DNA of 18,200 nt, taken from NCBI GenBank assembly GCA_964507305.1, contig CAZDPQ010000047.1:1-18200 (forward strand), given 5' to 3'. The position numbers and the translations under genes are program-made. The notes under the pieces were generated by a model. It ran no database searches, had not been told where the DNA came from, and saw only the letters and a list, made by a program, of their open reading frames with translations. This DNA comes from JAQVYV01 sp964507305 (GTDB lineage Bacteria; Bacillota; Clostridia; Saccharofermentanales; UBA5734). Positions 16,189 to 18,200 of this stretch are shown one piece after another (position 1 is the stretch's first letter; the number at the start of each line of letters is the position of its first letter).

Positions 16189-16242
16189 TGCATCGATATG
16201 GTAGATGTCGTACAACGGTGTAAACGCGATCCTGATTCTCAA
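16162..16242 (-). CDS. 26-residue leader peptide upstream of the ABC exporter
   Basis: A small ORF starts at TTG (16242-16240) nine bases after a perfect AAAGGAGG ribosome site (16259-16252) and ends at TGA (16164-16162). The product begins MRIRIAFTPLYDIY and ends DPAPLLS. No known domain is recognised. It lies about 30 bases after the predicted transcription start and 26 bases before the terminator stem. Its codons 19-24 contain the 5' strand of the antiterminator, so a ribosome reading to the stop would favour termination, while one stalled early would free the antiterminator. The layout resembles bmrB upstream of bmrCD in B. subtilis. There is no transmembrane or export signature. The alternative is that the ribosome site is fortuitous. 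Confidence 0.7.
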   Translation of the reverse strand: MRIRIAFTPLYDIYHIDAGDPAPLLS

Positions 16243-16277
16243 TGCAGCCTGCCTCCTTTCTGATAATTTGCTTCCTA

Positions 16278-16306
16278 AGCATAATGGCTGTGTTTACAAA
16301 AGTCAA
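16278..16306 (-). promoter_or_regulatory. Sigma-A promoter of the ABC exporter operon
   Basis: On the minus strand TTGACT (16306-16301) and TATGCT (16283-16278) are spaced by 17 bases, giving a start near 16271. The interval 16343-16038 (306 bases without a long gene) holds, in order, this promoter, the leader ORF, the terminator and a further 72 bases up to the exporter ATG. Confidence 0.85.
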
Positions 16307-16343
16307 GCCATTTTATGAAAAATCATCCACTTTTTTGAATGTT

Positions 16344-17294
16344 TCATGCACCGCCCCCGGATTTTCCGCGGGACGCACCGGTCTTTTCTCTTGAGCGTTT
16401 GTCGCTGATGATCTTCATGTGTTCGGGCGTAATCAGCGTAACGTTATTTTCCCGGGCCCAGTCGACGCAGCCCTGCAGCGCAGCTTTGAGAAACACGCGC
16501 GGCACTTTGGTCATCATCCTGCAGGCATCCTCGGTGAATTTGATCCTGTCATCCATGCGATTGGCGGCATATACCACACCTGTCAGGTCGGCCTCACGGG
16601 CGGCGGGGATCTTCATGGCGATGGGCCGGCGGAATTTCGTGTACCAGAAATTCGTACTGTCCCGGTAGCCGTAATCCACCGGAACATGCGGAAATAACGG
16701 CGCTCTCACTCCGTTGACGATCGCATCATAAAACCGTTCCTTCACCAGGATCTTATCGATTTTCAGAATAAAGTGACAGCCGAACCGGCTCGTGATGCCA
16801 TTGAAGCTGCGGTAAGGCGGCTCCACGCCGTCAAGCTGCCCCGCGCGGATTCGGTCCTCGAAGGCGTTCTCCAGCGTGTCGTCCCATGTGCATTCCATCA
16901 CCTGAAACGCTTTCCTGATGACAAGCGGCCGTGTTCCTCCGCACTGCCCTGCTTCCAGCTCAAACGCACACCCGGCCATCTTTTCGGCAGCAGTCTCACC
17001 GGGAAAGCCCAGACGGACCGTTTCCTTGAAATCGCCCTTATTGTCCTCCAGGAAGTTCAGGGCGCACACACCGCGCTTCAAAAGGTTCTGAGCGGTATTG
17101 GAGCTGTTGCGGCATTCCAGCAGCATGGCGTAATAATCCCTGCCTGCGATATAGTACGGAAAACAAAGCGAGTACGCGCCGAGCGAGGTGCTTCCATCGT
17201 CGGTCAAGGTAGAGATCAGAACGGTCGGCATGGGAAAAAACGCCGATGTCTGGTAAAAATTGTCTACGATGCGAAGTTCCTTGAATGAGCTCAT
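16344..17294 (-). CDS. Flavin reductase-like (FMN-binding split-barrel) protein
   Basis: The N-terminal 190 residues of this 316-residue product resemble the flavin-reductase-like / flavoredoxin domain that binds FMN. The pattern FFPMPTVLISTLTDDGSTSLGA followed by ARECRNSSNT-like (here LLECRNSSNTAQNLL) and VCALNFLED matches the split-barrel flavin-binding strands. The remaining 120 residues form a C-terminal part not seen in minimal family members, ending in a basic Gly-rich tail. The electron donor and substrate cannot be told. The ATG at 17294 has GAGGAG eight bases upstream; the ATG at 17300, which overlaps the marR stop, would be too close to it. It is co-transcribed with the MarR regulator, which suggests that its expression responds to the regulator's ligand. 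Confidence 0.8.
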   Translation of the reverse strand: MSSFKELRIVDNFYQTSAFFPMPTVLISTLTDDGSTSLGAYSLCFPYYIAGRDYYAMLLECRNSSNTAQNLLKRGVCALNFLEDNKGDFKETVRLGFPGETAAEKMAGCAFELEAGQCGGTRPLVIRKAFQVMECTWDDTLENAFEDRIRAGQLDGVEPPYRSFNGITSRFGCHFILKIDKILVKERFYDAIVNGVRAPLFPHVPVDYGYRDSTNFWYTKFRRPIAMKIPAAREADLTGVVYAANRMDDRIKFTEDACRMMTKVPRVFLKAALQGCVDWARENNVTLITPEHMKIISDKRSREKTGASRGKSGGGA

Positions 17295-17296
17295 GA

Positions 17297-17719
17297 TCAT
17301 TTCTCCTCACTGATTGCTCGCGCTGCGTCAAGAAGACGGACACAGTACTCATCAAAACGCTGCTGTTCTTCCGGCGATAAACAAACGGATATCCGCGTGA
17401 TCCAATCATCATAAATGTGCACCACATCGGCGATGCTTTTTTTTCCCTCATCCGTGATGGAAAGAAGATTCTTGCGGCGGTTCTTCCGATTCGGCGTGCG
17501 GCTGACAAAACCTTTCTCCTCCAGAGTCAGCAGCGCCCGGGCAACGGTCGTCTTGTCCAGCCGGAGCGCCTTGCACACATCGTCCTGCGACACGCCATCA
17601 TGAGCGAACAGGAACGTGTAGATCGTATGCCCGGTATCCGACATCCCGGCAATGCGGATTTTGCCGTGACCGTATTCCCTGGCGTATCGGGTCAGCAGCT
17701 GCAGATGACGGAAATCCAT
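17297..17719 (-). CDS. MarR family transcriptional regulator
   Basis: The 140-residue product has the MarR winged-helix pattern: a helix-turn-helix around VSQDDVCKALRLDKTTVARALLTLEEKGFVSR (about residues 43-75) and a basic wing (NRKNRRKNLLSITDEGKK), flanked by dimerisation helices. MarR proteins are usually ligand-responsive repressors of adjacent genes. A perfect AAAGGAGG lies five bases before the ATG. A palindrome that overlaps the -10 region of its promoter suggests autorepression. The downstream flavoprotein gene starts two bases after the stop; the attenuated exporter operon comes next and could also be a target through readthrough. Confidence 0.93.
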   Translation of the reverse strand: MDFRHLQLLTRYAREYGHGKIRIAGMSDTGHTIYTFLFAHDGVSQDDVCKALRLDKTTVARALLTLEEKGFVSRTPNRKNRRKNLLSITDEGKKSIADVVHIYDDWITRISVCLSPEEQQRFDEYCVRLLDAARAISEEK

Positions 17720-17740
17720 GGGATCCTCCTTTGTTTAACT

Positions 17741-17768
17741 CTCAACTGTTGCATATACAACTATTGAG
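17741..17768 (-). promoter_or_regulatory. Palindromic operator, probably for the MarR protein
   Basis: CTCAACTGTTG (17741-17751) and CAACTATTGAG (17758-17768) form an inverted repeat with 9 of 11 matching positions around a 6-base CATATA centre. It overlaps the last two bases of the -10 box and extends over the start point. Size and position fit a MarR dimer site; assignment to the adjacent regulator is inferred. Confidence 0.78.
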
Positions 17769-17795
17769 TCTATCCGATTTTCCGAAGGAAGTCAA
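17767..17795 (-). promoter_or_regulatory. Sigma-A promoter of the marR-flavoprotein operon
   Basis: On the minus strand TTGACT (17795-17790) and TAGACT (17772-17767) are 17 bases apart. The expected start near 17760 lies inside the palindromic operator. Confidence 0.83.
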
Positions 17796-17850
17796 TCGGG
17801 TCCGATCCGCATTTCCAAGGACCGGGAGATGCACGCGCCGCGCCGGACGT

Positions 17851-17879
17851 TTGAAAATCGCCCGCCGGGAGTGTATAAT
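17851..17879 (+). promoter_or_regulatory. Sigma-A promoter of ssrA
   Basis: TTGAAA (17851-17856) and a perfect TATAAT (17874-17879) are 17 bases apart on the plus strand, 24 bases before the mature tmRNA 5' end. It diverges from the marR promoter; the space between the two -35 boxes is about 55 bases. Confidence 0.88.
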
Positions 17880-17902
17880 AAAGGAGCTCTTCTGTTTCAC
17901 AT

Positions 17903-18200
17903 GGGGGCGCACTGGTTTCGACGGGGTCGTTGAAGCCGAAGAAGCGGGTAGTGGATTCTCGTTGGCCACTTTAAAAAACGGGAACGCAAGTAATTGCAAA
18001 CACCAACTTAGCAGCCGCTTGATTTAAGCGACTCTCCGGTCCCGGCGATCTGCTGCCGGGGCAGCCGGAGTCAGACAGCAGACCCTCCGCGCCGGCAGGT
18101 CAGGCGCGGGAACGGACCGCCCAAAGCTTTGAGGGCGGCCGGCACCATGAAGCTACCGGACCGCCCGCCCTGTTAATGGGGCTTGCGGAAGGGGAATACT
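17903..18200 (+). ncRNA. ssrA: Transfer-messenger RNA (tmRNA), 3' end outside the window
   Basis: tmRNA rescues stalled ribosomes and tags their products for proteolysis (known). The 5' end GGGGGCGCACTGGTTTCGAC is the conserved tRNA-like start with the GGTTTCGACGGGG motif of clostridial tmRNAs. A tag reading frame lies at 17996-18022, followed by GC-rich paired elements of the pseudoknot region. The 3' tRNA-like half ending in CCA is not reached, since a usual length of about 350 bases would end near 18250. ssrA is the only plus-strand gene and diverges from marR. Confidence 0.94.
17996..18022 (+). other. tmRNA tag-peptide reading frame (ANTNLAAA)
   Basis: Starting at GCA, a usual resume codon, the frame reads ANTNLAAA and stops at TGA (18020-18022). 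The bases before it (GTAATT) keep the A at -4 and T at -5 seen in E. coli (GTAGTC). The hydrophobic AAA end fits a ClpXP-type degradation tag. The frame one base off (SNCKHQ...) lacks such an end and is rejected. Confidence 0.78.

Noticed and set aside
16310..16343. A/T-rich stretch after the flavoprotein gene considered as its terminator
   Set aside because: The only inverted repeat (ATGAAA / TTTTCAT) has a large loop and weak stem; it is better explained as AT-rich upstream sequence of the exporter promoter.
1..18200. Defence system, prophage, insertion sequence or CRISPR array
   Set aside because: No transposase, integrase, terminal repeats, spaced direct repeats or defence-type domains were seen; the genes are core chromosomal functions plus small operons.

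Overview
The window looks like chromosomal DNA from a high-GC (about 60 % by eye) low-complexity-free Bacillota, most likely a member of the Clostridia. The evidence is strong purine-rich Shine-Dalgarno sites, an hrcA-grpE-dnaK-dnaJ heat-shock operon with a perfect CIRCE operator, a Gram-positive type DnaK that lacks the N-terminal insertion of proteobacterial DnaK, the linked prmA / rpsU / yqeY order, a DUF975 membrane protein and a clostridial-looking tmRNA. I cannot name the species. Every protein gene lies on the minus strand; only ssrA (tmRNA) at the right edge is on the plus strand. I see no insertion sequence, phage gene, CRISPR array, tRNA or rRNA.

Read in the direction of transcription (right to left): a MarR regulator and a flavin-reductase-like protein form a two-gene operon (17719-16344) with a palindromic operator over the promoter. 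Next is a heterodimeric ABC exporter (16037-12503), preceded by its own promoter, a 26-codon leader ORF and an intrinsic terminator, and closed by a strong 14-bp hairpin. A DUF975 membrane protein follows (12345-11716) from an extended -10 promoter. The heat-shock operon hrcA-grpE-dnaK-dnaJ-prmA (11551-5485) starts at a consensus promoter with CIRCE at the start site and ends at a clear intrinsic terminator (5453-5428). Two overlapping genes for unrecognised exported or membrane-anchored proteins (5352-2978) come next, then rpsU-yqeY from a consensus promoter, and recJ (2105-3).

Functionally, HrcA represses its own operon through CIRCE, DnaK/DnaJ/GrpE form the Hsp70 machine, and PrmA methylates ribosomal protein L11. 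S21, YqeY and tmRNA are tied to translation, and RecJ to DNA repair. The MarR gene probably controls itself and the flavoprotein.

The most interesting element is the exporter leader (16306-16110). It has a TTG-started small ORF with a perfect Shine-Dalgarno, a terminator with seven U, and a two-part antiterminator pairing between the 3' part of the ORF and the terminator's 5' arm. This has the architecture of ribosome-mediated transcription attenuation, as known for bmrB-bmrCD in Bacillus subtilis, and would switch the exporter on when antibiotics slow translation. The second point of interest is the pair of unknown exported-protein genes sitting where rsmE-mtaB commonly lies between prmA and rpsU in Bacillota.
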